Assembly: GCA_024684815.1 (NCBI GenBank)
Contig: JAIKWL010000040.1
Location: forward strand, 1-63,089
DNA length: 63,089 nucleotides
Direction: 5' to 3'
From: Saccharofermentans sp.
Lineage (GTDB): Bacteria > Bacillota > Clostridia > Saccharofermentanales > Saccharofermentanaceae
Part shown: positions 6,795 to 16,704 of the stretch, piece after piece
Layout of the letters: every line of letters begins with the position of its first letter
Position numbering within the stretch: position 1 is the first letter of the stretch
Made by a program: the position numbers and the translations under genes
The notes under the pieces: generated by a model
The model's database searches: none
What the model was told of the DNA's origin: nothing
Seen by the model: the letters and a program-made list of their open reading frames with translations, nothing else

Positions 6795-8330
6795 AAGCTC
6801 TATCGTTGCCGGCGGTTTGCCTGTGCAGTCATAGAAGACGCGGCTGATGCCCTTGACTTCGTTGACGATCCTGCTGGTGACTTTGTTGATCAGTGACCAG
6901 GGGAGTTCTGCAGCTTCAGCGGTCATGAAATCTGTTGTCGTGACGGCTCTTAAGAGGCATGCGTAATCGTATGTTCTCTCATCACCCATGCAGCCTACCG
7001 AACGCATGTTGGTGAGTGCAACGAAGTACTGATTTGCGTACTTATCGAAGCCTGCGAGCTTCATCTCTCTTCTGAAGATGGCATCTGCATCCTGTACGAG
7101 TCTGACCTTTTCAGCAGTTACTTCACCGATGATGCGGATGGCAAGACCGGGACCCGGGAACGGCTGACGGAAGACAAGGTTTTCGGGTATGCCGAGCTCA
7201 AGACCTGCCTTTCTCACTTCGTCTTTGAAAAGAAGTCTTAAAGGTTCGATTATCTCTTTAAAATCAACATAGTCAGGAAGTCCGCCTACGTTGTGATGTG
7301 ACTTGATGACGGCGCTCTTTCCGAGACCTGATTCGATGACGTCAGGATAGATAGTACCCTGAACGAGGAAGTCGACAGCGCCGACTTTTTTAGCTTCTTC
7401 TTCGAAGACTCTGATGAATTCCTCTCCGATTATCTTGCGCTTCTGTTCAGGTTCTGTGACACCTGCAAGCTTTGAATAGAAACGCTCCTGGGCATTGACT
7501 CTGATGAAGTTAAGATCGTAGGGACCGTTGGGACCGAATACTTCTTCAACTTCGTCGCCTTCGTTCTTACGAAGAAGTCCGTGGTCGACAAATACGCATG
7601 TGAGCTGCTTGCCTACTGCCTTTGAGAGAAGAACTGCTGCAACGGATGAATCAACGCCGCCTGATAGGGCGCAGAGGACTTTGCCTGTGCCGACCTTTTC
7701 GCGGATCTCCTTAATGGATGTCTCAACAAATGAATCCATCTTCCAGTCGCACTTGCACTTGCAGACATCCTTAACGAAGTTTGCAAGCATCGTTGTGCCT
7801 TCGACCGTATGAACAACTTCCGGGTGGAACTGTACGCAGTAGAGGTTCTCTTCAACGTTCTCAGCGGCTGCTACAGGGCATACCTCAGTATGTGCAGTGA
7901 TCTTAAAGCCTGGAGCGGGTTTTGCAATATAAACAGTGTGGCTCATCCAGCAGACGGTCTTGGGCAGAACACCTTTGAAGAGCCTTGCTTTTGTATCGAT
8001 ATTAACGTCAGTGTGGCCGTATTCTCTGACGGGGGCGGACTTTACTTCGCCGCCTAAAAGATAGTTCATAAGCTGGGCGCCGTAGCAGATGCCGAGCACC
8101 GGAATACCCATCTTAAAGAGTTCCGGAGAACATTTAGGAGCATCGTCTTCGTAAACCGTGGAAGGACCGCCTGTGAGGATGATTCCTGAAGGATTGAGTT
8201 CCTTTATCTCGTCGAGGCTCATGGTGTGAGGTCTTACTTCGCTGTAGACCGAGAGCTCTCTTACTCTTCTTGCGATCAACTGGTTATACTGTCCTCCGAA
8301 ATCGAGGACGAGGATCATTTCCTTGGCCAT
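6789..8330 (-). CDS. guaA: GMP synthase (glutamine-hydrolysing)
   Basis: A 513-residue GuaA that amidates XMP to GMP with glutamine and ATP, the last step of the guanylate branch. The class I glutaminase comes first: nucleophile Cys in '[17 protein letters not shown]' and the 'HPE' partner in '[12 protein letters not shown]'. The ATP-pyrophosphatase P-loop is '[16 protein letters not shown]'. The C-terminal dimerisation domain ends in '[10 protein letters not shown]', the usual end. Length is normal. It stands alone with its own promoter and terminator; purA lies two genes upstream. Its 3' end is the integration target of the element on its left. Confidence 0.98.
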   Translation of the reverse strand: MAKEMILVLDFGGQYNQLIARRVRELSVYSEVRPHTMSLDEIKELNPSGIILTGGPSTVYEDDAPKCSPELFKMGIPVLGICYGAQLMNYLLGGEVKSAPVREYGHTDVNIDTKARLFKGVLPKTVCWMSHTVYIAKPAPGFKITAHTEVCPVAAAENVEENLYCVQFHPEVVHTVEGTTMLANFVKDVCKCKCDWKMDSFVETSIKEIREKVGTGKVLCALSGGVDSSVAAVLLSKAVGKQLTCVFVDHGLLRKNEGDEVEEVFGPNGPYDLNFIRVNAQERFYSKLAGVTEPEQKRKIIGEEFIRVFEEEAKKVGAVDFLVQGTIYPDVIESGLGKSAVIKSHHNVGGLPDYVDFKEIIEPLRLLFKDEVRKAGLELGIPENLVFRQPFPGPGLAIRIIGEVTAEKVRLVQDADAIFRREMKLAGFDKYANQYFVALTNMRSVGCMGDERTYDYACLLRAVTTTDFMTAEAAELPWSLINKVTSRIVNEVKGISRVFYDCTGKPPATIELE

Positions 8331-8364
8331 GGGAATTCCTCCGGAACTTATATCTTATTGGTTA

Positions 8365-8393
8365 ATTATATTCTTGCTTAAGCCTTGCGGAAA
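8365..8393 (-). promoter_or_regulatory. Candidate guaA promoter
   Basis: Reverse strand TATAAT at 8365-8370, with a weak TTCCGC -35 16 bases further upstream, ~35 bases before the guaA start. The -10 is perfect, the -35 poor. Confidence 0.4.
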
Positions 8394-8440
8394 TAAGATT
8401 TTATTTGCTTATTAGCGAAAAACATAAGACTTTTGAAGTT

Positions 8441-10150
8441 TCAGGTTTTGGTCAGTTTTACATATCCGATCAAGTGGGTGTGACCTTCTTCCCAAAGCCT
8501 GAATATTATGGTTTTGCTGTTTTCGAACATTGCTGAGGAGATCGGACTCCCGAATAAGTCCTTGCCGTCCTCATCGACAACTACGTTCTCTGTGCTTCCG
8601 TATTCTTTTCCGTCGACCTCCCAATCGTACTCAAGCACTGTGCCCTTATCGAATTTGTGATCGAACTTGAGCATAAAGAGAACACTGTCATCAGCTACAT
8701 AGTAACCGGCAGTGTTAAGCCAGCCCGGTTCCTTGCTGTAATGTATGGAAACACCGTTGCTGTCCGGCTGTGAATCTCCGTATATGATATCTCCCTCAGA
8801 AAGACTCTCAGTTACTTCAACTGCCTGATTCGGATATTCCTCTGTTCCTTCCCATTCGACATCTTTTGTTGTGCCGTATATAACATCGTTGGGAACATAA
8901 AGACCCTTGTCTGAATAGTAAATGAGATAGTCGTACCATTCAGTGGGAAGTTCGTCTTCCATTTCAATAACAGCTTTTTTAATACATCTGTTGTTTTGTG
9001 TAAAAGAAATAGAGGCTCTGTCGGGCAATTCATCCTTTGTGATATTTAAAGGCAATTCCATAAATACTTCCTTAGGATCAGGATCTCTCCTGTCGATAGC
9101 GACCTCAACGGAAAAATCGGTTCCTGTCATATTGGGGATCTCTTTTGAGAGATCTGAATATAATTGCGCGAACATATAGTTCCATTTATCTTCGGAACTG
9201 GTTTCATCATCGATATATGTATATCTCAGGAGCATCTTGTACACACCGATAATGTACCCGTCACTTGTCAGATAGTCGAATAACTCATTGACAGACGGAG
9301 CCTTACCGCTGAGTTCAGCATGGTAAAGATCGTCACTGCCGGTTTTGATCTCCTTTATCTCAATACCGTGATCGACAATAAATCTGAAATATGCTTTTGT
9401 GAATTCCTCAGCCGCTTCATAAACGATCTCACCGTTATAAAAGTGCATGTCGAATGCTCTCATATCGTTTATGTTCAATGTATAAAGCGGCTGTTCGAAC
9501 TGTCCTTCGGCCAGACCCTCATAGATGTTTCTGAAGATCCCGTTGGCCTCTTCAGTCGAAAAGAAGGCAACATCAAGGAAATACGGATGATCCTGATCGT
9601 TCTTTCCGGGATTAAAACAATCCATGTATTTTTCCGCTGATGAGTTTTTTACGAGCCAGCAGTTTCCGCCTTCATCGAAAACATAATCCAGCGAGATGTT
9701 ATAGGTGACTCTGTCAGTATAGGAATCAACCGATTCAGTATATTCCGCAATGGTAAGGTTATCCTTCAAATGGCTTGAACAGAAGTCTTTAACATCTATG
9801 GCAGAGATCCTTAAAGTGGCTGATGCTTCACGCTTCCTCCTGTTGGTATTGATGCTCTCAAATGACAATATCTCCGTCTTGGAAAAGATCGCCTTCATTA
9901 TGCCGTCGTAATCGGTATCCGTATATTCCAGATAGTCCATATCAGCGTAATCCGGAACAAAATCTCCTTCAACAAGATCATTTACGGCTGTTTCATCTCC
10001 AGAACCCACGGCAGTAAAAAATCTTCCGGTAAGATCTTCTATCTCACTTATATCTTTTTTGCTGTTTGAACATCCTGTCGGCAAAACGGCGCTCATCAAC
10101 AGAGCGGCAGTCATAAAAAGACTTACAGCTCTTTTTTCAGGTAATCTCAT
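8441..10150 (-). CDS. Large lipoprotein of unknown function
   Basis: A 569-residue secreted lipoprotein. Start set at ATG 10150 because AGGAG lies 8 bases before it; a GTG three codons upstream would overlap the ribosome site. The signal peptide 'KRAVSLFMTAALLMSAVLPT' ends in the lipobox LPTGC, so Cys would be lipid-anchored. The rest is acidic and looks like an NTF2-like/DUF-type N-terminal region ('LTGRFFTAVGSGDETAVNDL') followed by repeated beta-rich stretches, and a C-terminal region typical of extracellular ligand-binding modules ('VLEYDWEVDGKEYGSTENVV'). No catalytic motif seen. It lies between guaA and purA, same strand, without obvious functional link. Confidence 0.75.
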   Translation of the reverse strand: MRLPEKRAVSLFMTAALLMSAVLPTGCSNSKKDISEIEDLTGRFFTAVGSGDETAVNDLVEGDFVPDYADMDYLEYTDTDYDGIMKAIFSKTEILSFESINTNRRKREASATLRISAIDVKDFCSSHLKDNLTIAEYTESVDSYTDRVTYNISLDYVFDEGGNCWLVKNSSAEKYMDCFNPGKNDQDHPYFLDVAFFSTEEANGIFRNIYEGLAEGQFEQPLYTLNINDMRAFDMHFYNGEIVYEAAEEFTKAYFRFIVDHGIEIKEIKTGSDDLYHAELSGKAPSVNELFDYLTSDGYIIGVYKMLLRYTYIDDETSSEDKWNYMFAQLYSDLSKEIPNMTGTDFSVEVAIDRRDPDPKEVFMELPLNITKDELPDRASISFTQNNRCIKKAVIEMEDELPTEWYDYLIYYSDKGLYVPNDVIYGTTKDVEWEGTEEYPNQAVEVTESLSEGDIIYGDSQPDSNGVSIHYSKEPGWLNTAGYYVADDSVLFMLKFDHKFDKGTVLEYDWEVDGKEYGSTENVVVDEDGKDLFGSPISSAMFENSKTIIFRLWEEGHTHLIGYVKLTKT

Positions 10151-10192
10151 CTTAGTCACTCCTGTTCTTAAGTGAACCTTTGTCTGGAATCC

Positions 10193-11473
10193 TTATCTGC
10201 GGATGATCTCTTCTCTGACAGGACCTGTGGATACGATCGAGATGTGTACGCCGATCTCCTTTTCGATGAATTCGACATAGTCCTGAGCTTCCTTGGGAAG
10301 CTTATCGTATTCGGTAAGTCCTCTGATCTCACCCTTGCCCTTCCATGAAGGGAGATATTCAATAACCGGCTTGCATCTGTCAAGCTGTGTGGGATTCGGG
10401 AAATCCTTGGTGATAACTCCGTCGATCTCATAAGCTGTGCAGACGGGGATCTTATCAAGGTAGCCTAAAACATCAAGGTTAGTGAGGGCAACATCCGTAC
10501 CGCCCTGAAGTCTTACGCCGTAACGTGTTGCGACACAGTCAAACCAGCCGACTCTTCTGGGACGTCCTGTCGTTGCGCCGTACTCGCCCTTATCGCCGCC
10601 TCTGTCTCTCAATTCCTTTGCAGCTGCCTCGTCAAGGATCTCGGATACGAAAGCACCGCCGCCTACTGCGGAAGAGTATGCCTTTGTAACAACAACGATC
10701 TTCTTGATCTCATAAGGAGGAATGCCTGCACCGACACTGCCGTAGCCTGCAAGAGTTGAAGATGAAGTAACCATGGGATAGATACCCATATCAGGATCCT
10801 TCATGGTTCCGAGCTGGCCTTCCAGAAGGATCTTCTTGCCTTCCTTAACAGCTTCATAGAGATATGCCTGAGTATTGGTAACGAAAGGCTTGATGAGTCT
10901 TCCCTGCTCGAGCATTTCTGCAAGGAGTTCATCAGCATTGATCGGGTCTTTATGATAGAGGTTTACAAGCAAGGCATTCTTGATCTCAAGAACCCTGTTG
11001 ATCTTTTCCTTCAATGTCTCCTCATCGAAAAGCTCGGAAACCTGGAAGCCGATCTTTGCATATTTGTCGGAGAAGAAAGGTGCAATTCCGGACTTCGTTG
11101 AACCGAAAGCCTTGCCGCCAAGTCTCTCTTCCTCGAACTTATCGAAATCAACATGGTAAGGCATAACGACCTGAACCCTGTCAGATACAAGAAGCTGGGG
11201 ATTCAAACCCTGCTCTTTGATCGAATTGTATTCGTTGATGAACTTGCGGATATCCAGAGCAACACCGTTGCCGATGATGTTTACGATATTCTCGTGACAT
11301 ACACCTGACGGCATAAGATGAAGAGCAAATCTTCCGTGGTCGTTGATAATGGTGTGTCCTGCATTTGCTCCGCCCTGAAATCTGATTACGATGTCAGATT
11401 CGCTTGCGAGAAGGTCTGTGATCTTGCCCTTTCCCTCGTCGCCCCAGTTAGCGCCAACTATTGCCGTTACCAT
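10193..11473 (-). CDS. purA: Adenylosuccinate synthetase, divergent clade
   Basis: A 426-residue PurA joining IMP and aspartate with GTP, the first step of the AMP branch. Start ATG 11473, behind GGAGG at 11481-11485. The N-terminal P-loop is 'VGANWGDEGKGKITDLL' with the catalytic Asp, and 'RFQGGANAGHTI' carries the catalytic His. The GTP-side motif 'GYLDKIPVC' and aspartate loop 'YGATTGRPRRVGWFDC' are present. The IMP-binding segment reads 'LLEGQLGTMKDPDMGIYP' rather than the usual EGAQGTLLD, and 'AGIPPYEIKKIVVVTKAYSS' replaces the common form, so this belongs to a variant clade. It and guaA cover both purine branches near the origin. Confidence 0.93.
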   Translation of the reverse strand: MVTAIVGANWGDEGKGKITDLLASESDIVIRFQGGANAGHTIINDHGRFALHLMPSGVCHENIVNIIGNGVALDIRKFINEYNSIKEQGLNPQLLVSDRVQVVMPYHVDFDKFEEERLGGKAFGSTKSGIAPFFSDKYAKIGFQVSELFDEETLKEKINRVLEIKNALLVNLYHKDPINADELLAEMLEQGRLIKPFVTNTQAYLYEAVKEGKKILLEGQLGTMKDPDMGIYPMVTSSSTLAGYGSVGAGIPPYEIKKIVVVTKAYSSAVGGGAFVSEILDEAAAKELRDRGGDKGEYGATTGRPRRVGWFDCVATRYGVRLQGGTDVALTNLDVLGYLDKIPVCTAYEIDGVITKDFPNPTQLDRCKPVIEYLPSWKGKGEIRGLTEYDKLPKEAQDYVEFIEKEIGVHISIVSTGPVREEIIRR

Positions 11474-11549
11474 ATTTAATCCTCCAAAAAGCGATATATG
11501 TATAAATAGTGTTTTATAAACCCGCGCCAATTATAACAGAAATATTTAT

Positions 11550-12446
11550 TTATGGGGTGTTTTCTGCTTCAGTGTCAGAAGTTGTCCCGTTATCTGCTTC
11601 TGTCTCCTCCGGAAAGGTTATTTCCTCATATGTGACAGTATCCTCTTCCGTGGGAGTCTCCGTAATGCTTTCTTCTGATGTTTCATAAGAAGATTCCTCT
11701 GTAACAGATGCATCCGTCTCGGTTATCTCAGAAGTCTCTTCTGTTTCCGGTTCGCCTTCCATCTTGCAGATAACAATCCTTCTCCAGCCGTATCTTCCGT
11801 ATTCATAAGTACATGTGACAAGTGTCAGCTGCCTTTCATCAGTGATATTACCCAGGGCATAATCCAAAAGATCGTCAGAGCTTACTATCTTTGACTCTTC
11901 AACGTAGAAGACCCTGTCAACTCCGTCTTTTCCGGTAAATACGACCTTGTCTCCGGCTTTAAGCTCACCTAATCTGTGGAACATTGAGCCATCCCTGTAG
12001 TTATGTCCCATAATGGTCGCATTTCCCTTCTCGCCCGGCATGACAGAGTCAGGATAATGCGCAAGACCGTATCTTAAGGATACCTGTGTGGCCTCGTCCC
12101 ATACGGAATATCTGCAGTTTATCTTGCTTATGCTTAAGATACCGATGGAATTCAGTACGACGGTCTCACCTGAATACTCTTCTTCTTCAGCAGTTTCTTC
12201 CGTCTCTTCGATAAAATCGTAGTCTTCACCTTCGACCTCGTTGCCGTTTTTAGGTACCACAAAGGTCATCTCGGCTTCATCGGCAGTTGATTCGATCTTC
12301 TTTTCGATAGCACTGAGGGCCTCATTTGAGATCCTTCTTCTGTTAAAACGTTTTATGGGTTCGATGAGCAGGAGAACGATGCCGGTAAGCATGAGTAATA
12401 CGGCAAATGCTATGAATGCTCTTTGGAAAGCTTTACTTTTCGACAT
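11550..12446 (-). CDS. srt: Sortase, class D/E-like, with acidic C-terminal tail
   Basis: A 298-residue protein. One N-terminal membrane segment (AFIAFAVLLMLTGIVLLLIE) anchors it with the catalytic domain outside. The sortase core spans ~100-225: 'LSISKINCRYSVW', catalytic His in 'ATIMGHNYRDGSMFHRL', catalytic Cys in 'RQLTLVTCTYEY' (TLxTC) and Arg in 'GWRRIVICK'. Residues ~55-95 and ~228-298 are Glu/Thr/Ser-rich and probably disordered. Sortases cleave LPxTG-like sorting signals and attach surface proteins to peptidoglycan or build pili; no sorting-signal substrate was seen nearby, so it is likely a housekeeping enzyme. It is divergent from dnaA and upstream of purA. Confidence 0.85.
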   Translation of the reverse strand: MSKSKAFQRAFIAFAVLLMLTGIVLLLIEPIKRFNRRRISNEALSAIEKKIESTADEAEMTFVVPKNGNEVEGEDYDFIEETEETAEEEEYSGETVVLNSIGILSISKINCRYSVWDEATQVSLRYGLAHYPDSVMPGEKGNATIMGHNYRDGSMFHRLGELKAGDKVVFTGKDGVDRVFYVEESKIVSSDDLLDYALGNITDERQLTLVTCTYEYGRYGWRRIVICKMEGEPETEETSEITETDASVTEESSYETSEESITETPTEEDTVTYEEITFPEETEADNGTTSDTEAENTP

Positions 12447-12580
12447 GGTCTTTTCTGACCTGTTCCTTTCATTATCCTGCCTGATTTTTCGAGGATTTTT
12501 AAGATAAAATGCTTATTTATTATACATCCAAACCATGCTATTATGTTATTCGCACGTCATTTTTGTTACGGAGGGGTTAC

Positions 12581-13918
12581 ATGGAAAGTACTGTTTGGAA
12601 CAAAGCACTTAAGCTTCTTAATTATGATGACAGTATTGATATCGTTACTTATGAATCTATCCTCTGCAAGATGAGCGTTGCTCACTCCGACAATGATGTG
12701 CTTGTCCTTGCCGCAAGAGACGAATATTCCCTTAACCTGGTAAAAGGACAGAAACTCAATAAGATCATAGAGAATGCCATCAGAGCCGCAAATGACGGTA
12801 AATCATGTGCAGTCAAATTCATACTTGAAGGTGACGAAAATGCTCTTAATGCTTCTGTCAGTTCCGAGAAAAAAGCTGCAAGACAGGCAAAGAGCGAGAT
12901 CCCTACAACTACCGGACTTAATAACGAATTCACTTTTGAGAACTTCGTAGTCGGCGACTGTAACCGTTTTGCCCATGCATCTGCTGTATCAGTCGCTTCC
13001 AAGCCCGGTCAGAAACAAAGAAATCCTTTCTTCTTATGGGGTAATTCCGGTCTCGGAAAGACCCACCTTATGAAGGCTATAGGAAATGCTATCCTTGAGC
13101 AGCATCCCGAAAAGAAGGTTATCTATATCACATGCGAAGCCTTCACTAATGCTTATATTGCCTGCATCAATACAAATAATTACACGGATTTCCGTAAGAA
13201 GTTCCGTACGGTTGATGTTCTTCTTATCGACGATATCCAGTTCCTTATAGGTAAAGAAGGCGTTCAGACAGAATTCTTTAATACTTTTGAGGCGCTTATC
13301 GAAGCCGGAAAGCAGATCGTTATCACCTGCGATAAGGCTCCATCCAACCTTACAGAACTTAACAGCAGGCTTATATCCCGTTTCCAGGACGGTATCATGT
13401 TTGATGTTCAGCCGCCGGATTTTGAGACACGAAAGGCCATATTCCTGAATAAGCTCGAAAATGAGAGTTTCACTCTTTCCGACGAGATAATCAATTATGT
13501 ATGTGAAAACGTTACCACCAATATAAGACAGCTCAACGGTGCTTTTAATACAATTTCTTCTTATGTAACGCTTGCTAACGGGGAATTATCTTTGGATGAT
13601 ATCCAGAAGATACTCCTCCCTATCATCTCGCCTAATAAGAAAAAGTACCTCACTCCTGAAATAGTTATCAATGCTGTGGCAAATTACTACGATCTCACAC
13701 CTGACAAGCTCACATCAAAGCTCAGAAATGCCGAGATCTCTACTGCCCGTAATGTTGCTATGTTTATATGCAGAGACTATCTTGAACTTAAATATGAGAA
13801 GATCGGTCAAATATTCGGCGGACGTAAACATACGACAGTTATGCATGGCTGCGATAACGTCGACGAGAATAAAGATCTGAAAAATCAGGCTGAGGAAATA
13901 TATAAGCTTATAACCTGA
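12581..13918 (+). CDS. dnaA: Chromosomal replication initiator DnaA, with variant DNA-binding signature
   Basis: A 445-residue DnaA. Start ATG 12581 behind GGAGGGG (12570-12575). Domain I ~1-85, a short domain II, then AAA+ domain III with Walker A 'WGNSGLGKTHLMKAIGN' (~153-168), Walker B 'VLLIDDIQFLIGKEG' and sensor motifs 'SRLISRF'. The usual RELEGAL is here 'IRQLNGAFN'. Domain IV keeps the Arg equivalents of E. coli R399 and R407 ('SKLRNAEISTARNVAM'), but the signature reads 'FGGRKHTTVMHGC': the usual Asp (E. coli D433) is Lys and Q408 is Asn. Those positions face the DNA in the known structure, so altered box recognition is plausible. Confidence 0.96.
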   Translation: MESTVWNKALKLLNYDDSIDIVTYESILCKMSVAHSDNDVLVLAARDEYSLNLVKGQKLNKIIENAIRAANDGKSCAVKFILEGDENALNASVSSEKKAARQAKSEIPTTTGLNNEFTFENFVVGDCNRFAHASAVSVASKPGQKQRNPFFLWGNSGLGKTHLMKAIGNAILEQHPEKKVIYITCEAFTNAYIACINTNNYTDFRKKFRTVDVLLIDDIQFLIGKEGVQTEFFNTFEALIEAGKQIVITCDKAPSNLTELNSRLISRFQDGIMFDVQPPDFETRKAIFLNKLENESFTLSDEIINYVCENVTTNIRQLNGAFNTISSYVTLANGELSLDDIQKILLPIISPNKKKYLTPEIVINAVANYYDLTPDKLTSKLRNAEISTARNVAMFICRDYLELKYEKIGQIFGGRKHTTVMHGCDNVDENKDLKNQAEEIYKLIT

Positions 13919-14281
13919 TTTGAACAATTATTGTTCTTATGTTCAAAACTTCCGGTAGATTTTCTGTAGACGTCTTGTGTATAAATGTAACAATGTTCAA
14001 AAGGGTATTTTTCTGAACATTGAAAGTTTTTGTTATATACATCTCTTTGTTCTCAGGATCATTAAGAAAACAGCGGTCTTATCCCTTGTTTTGAACAATT
14101 GTATAAAACATAATAAGGCTGATAAGAACAAACTTTATATACTGTAAAGCCGGACGGTCAAAGATCAGAAAAGTGTCCCAAAAATAGAAGTTTGTAACAC
14201 AGTTAAACTATATATTTTGAGTAATAATAAGTGTATAATGTTTGAAATATTTTATTATAGACGAAAGGCGGAACGCTTTAG
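13919..14281. other. oriC: Candidate oriC: non-canonical DnaA-box cluster and AT-rich unwinding region
   Basis: The dnaA-dnaN gap. No TTATNCACA box is visible. Instead a motif TTTTGAACA[AT]T recurs: 13919-13929 forward (TTTGAACAATT), 13940-13948 reverse, 13994-14002 reverse, 14089-14100 forward, plus a partial CTGAACATTG at 14013-14022 and half-like AGAACAAA near 14127. The right end (about 14203-14262) is strongly AT-rich with TAATAATAA and TTTTATTATAG, suitable for unwinding. Gene polarity switches here, as at replication origins. oriC position is well supported by synteny; the box identity is inference. Confidence 0.75.
14234..14239 (+). promoter_or_regulatory. Candidate -10 of a dnaN promoter
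   Basis: TATAAT at 14234-14239, ~40 bases before the dnaN start. No good -35 at 16-18 bases, so the promoter is weak or depends on a factor such as DnaA. Confidence 0.35.
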
Positions 14282-15397
14282 ATGAAGTTCACATGCAGCA
14301 GAGATGACTTGGTTAATAATGTATCAATAGTCCAGAGAGCTGTTACTTCCAACAGCACTGTAAATATCCTTAACGGTATCCTTATAGAGGCTTCAGATGA
14401 CAATAAGATAAAGCTTACAGGCTACGATCTTCAGACCGGAATAGAGGCTGATGTTGAAGCAAGTGTTACTGAAAAAGGTTCCGTGGTTATAGATTCAAAA
14501 TTCTTCGGTGACATTATCAGAAAACTTCCTGAACCTGAAGTAGATATTATTTCCGATAATAATTTCCAGACTATCATCAAATGCGGACAGGCCGAGTTTA
14601 AGATCGCAGGTCTTGATCCGGAGCCTTTCCCGAAGATCCCTGAGATCGACGAGAAAGAAGCTGAAAAGATCGTTATGTCCCAGAAGATATTAAAGAATAT
14701 GATCAATCACACGATATTTGCAGTATCACGTGATAATTCACGTCCTGTTCTTACGGGAAGTAATATCGTAAGTGACGGTTCAGTTCTTTCAGTCGTATCT
14801 ATCGACGGATTCAGAATGGCTATCAACCGTGAAGATATGGGCAATGATTTCCCTAAGATCAACTATATCGTTCCGGGTAAAGCTCTTACAGAGATGAGCA
14901 AGATCTTAAGTGATGACGAAGATGCTGAGATCAATATCTATACATCAATGCAGAATCTTTTATTTGATATCGGCAATGTAAGAATGATCTCCCGTCTCAT
15001 CGAAGGCCAGTTCATTAATTTTGATTCGATCATTGCTAAGAATCCGAAGACTGTCATTACAATTAACCGTAAGCAGTTTCTTGATGCTGTTGACAGAGCT
15101 TCACTCATTATCATGACAGATGACCGTAAGTGTCCTGTCAGATTCTTAAGTAATAATCCTTCTGAACTTACAGTACAGGCTACATCAGCAAGAGGTAATC
15201 TCCAGGAGAATATCAGTATCAGTCTTGAAGGAGATCTTATTGATGTTGATTTCAATTCAAGATATGTTATCGATGTTCTTAAGAATATCGAGGATGAGAT
15301 CATCAGAGTTGAGGTTAACGGAGGTCAGGGACCCTGCATCATTAAGCCTGTTGAAGGTGAGAAATACATTTATCTTATTCTTCCTATCAGAAGATAA
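14282..15397 (+). CDS. dnaN: DNA polymerase III beta subunit (sliding clamp)
   Basis: A 371-residue clamp with three related domains: 'MKFTCSRDDLVNNVSIVQRA' start, 'LNGILIEASDDNKIKLTGYD', 'FAVSRDNSRPVLTGSNIVSD' and the standard C-terminal 'YIYLILPIRR' that helps form the partner-binding cleft. Length is normal. Ribosome site AAAGGCGG lies upstream. The stop TAA overlaps the recF start (TAATG), indicating translational coupling, as in many Firmicutes; the S4-domain gene often found between dnaN and recF is absent here. Confidence 0.98.
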   Translation: MKFTCSRDDLVNNVSIVQRAVTSNSTVNILNGILIEASDDNKIKLTGYDLQTGIEADVEASVTEKGSVVIDSKFFGDIIRKLPEPEVDIISDNNFQTIIKCGQAEFKIAGLDPEPFPKIPEIDEKEAEKIVMSQKILKNMINHTIFAVSRDNSRPVLTGSNIVSDGSVLSVVSIDGFRMAINREDMGNDFPKINYIVPGKALTEMSKILSDDEDAEINIYTSMQNLLFDIGNVRMISRLIEGQFINFDSIIAKNPKTVITINRKQFLDAVDRASLIIMTDDRKCPVRFLSNNPSELTVQATSARGNLQENISISLEGDLIDVDFNSRYVIDVLKNIEDEIIRVEVNGGQGPCIIKPVEGEKYIYLILPIRR

Positions 15398-16644
15398 TGT
15401 TCATCAGAAGCATACATCTGCAAAACTTCAGAAATTACGGAAGGCTCGATCTGGATGTCGGGCCTTCTGTTAATATCTTTTACGGTAATAATGCCCAGGG
15501 AAAGACTAATCTCGTTGAAGGAATATATGTAGCATCAAGCATTACTTCCCACAGGACAAGTAAAGATTCTGATCTGATAAAGTTTGGTGAGAATGAATAT
15601 AAGGCAAGTCTTGATCTTACTGATGACGATAACAGCAATATTCAGTTGTCTGCCTGCTATTACAATGAAAGATCCGGATTAAGCAAAAATAACAGACCGG
15701 GAAGGATGCTTGTCATAGATAATGCAGCTGTAGATAAGATCTCAGATTATATTGGTTTATGTAACATTGTTATTTTCGCTCCTGAAGATCTGAATATCGT
15801 AAAAAATGCTCCTGCATACCGCCGTAAGTTCTTAAATACGCTGATATCCAAGATATCTCCTTCTTACTTCAATCTCTTAAGCAATTACAGCAGGCTTCTT
15901 GCACAGAAAAATGCTTTTCTTAAAAACATCAGAACAACCGATGGATTATCCGGATCAGTCAATGAACAGTTGGATTTCTGGGATTTTTCCCTTGCTGATC
16001 TGTCTGCTGATATCATCCTGAAAAGATACAGGTTCACAAAGCTCATTTCAGGTATCGCATATGAGCATCATAAAGATATTTCAGGAGGCAAAGAAAACCT
16101 CTCTATCGAGTACAGTACCATATTTGGCATTGTAGGGGCCCTGGAAACGTTTCTAAATAAAAACAGTAAATATGACGTGTTCATGCATAAAGGTCTCTCA
16201 GAAGCCGATTACGGGCGAATTAAGGGTATTCTCTCTGATCTGGTCCTTGCAAAACTGAAATCAGTCAGAAATTATGACATAGATAAGCACATTTCATCCA
16301 CCGGAATACACAGGGATGATATCCTGATCAAGCTGGACGATCTTGTTATGAAGAATTTTGCTTCACAGGGGCAGCAGAGAACTGCCGCACTGGCATTAAA
16401 GCTTTCAGAACTTGAGATAATCAGGATGTTTGTATCATCTACCCCGATCCTTATCCTTGATGATGTCTTTTCGGAACTTGATAAAACGAGAAGGATCAGC
16501 CTTGTTTCAGCTATGAAGAATGCCCAGATCTTTATCACATGCACCGATAAGAACATGATAGGCGATGAGATAGACATGATCCGTGGTGATGCAAAAACAG
16601 AATTTTACTGTGTGTCCGGCGGAGAAATACGGAAAGAATCCTGA
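15397..16644 (+). CDS. recF: DNA repair and replication protein RecF
   Basis: A 415-residue RecF, an SMC-like ATPase that loads RecA at single-strand gaps. Walker A 'FYGNNAQGKTNLVEGIYVAS' lies at ~29-48. The ABC signature-like region is 'FASQGQQRTAALALKLSELE' and Walker B is 'PILILDDVFSELDKTRR'. It is some 40-50 residues longer than typical RecF; extra length lies in the middle helical region. It starts inside the dnaN stop codon. Other origin-proximal genes follow on the same strand. Confidence 0.97.
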   Translation: MFIRSIHLQNFRNYGRLDLDVGPSVNIFYGNNAQGKTNLVEGIYVASSITSHRTSKDSDLIKFGENEYKASLDLTDDDNSNIQLSACYYNERSGLSKNNRPGRMLVIDNAAVDKISDYIGLCNIVIFAPEDLNIVKNAPAYRRKFLNTLISKISPSYFNLLSNYSRLLAQKNAFLKNIRTTDGLSGSVNEQLDFWDFSLADLSADIILKRYRFTKLISGIAYEHHKDISGGKENLSIEYSTIFGIVGALETFLNKNSKYDVFMHKGLSEADYGRIKGILSDLVLAKLKSVRNYDIDKHISSTGIHRDDILIKLDDLVMKNFASQGQQRTAALALKLSELEIIRMFVSSTPILILDDVFSELDKTRRISLVSAMKNAQIFITCTDKNMIGDEIDMIRGDAKTEFYCVSGGEIRKES

Positions 16645-16704
16645 TTTTAGGTCATTTTGCGCTAAAAATCTTAAGATATTGCCCAAATCTTTAATTATAA
16701 TAAG

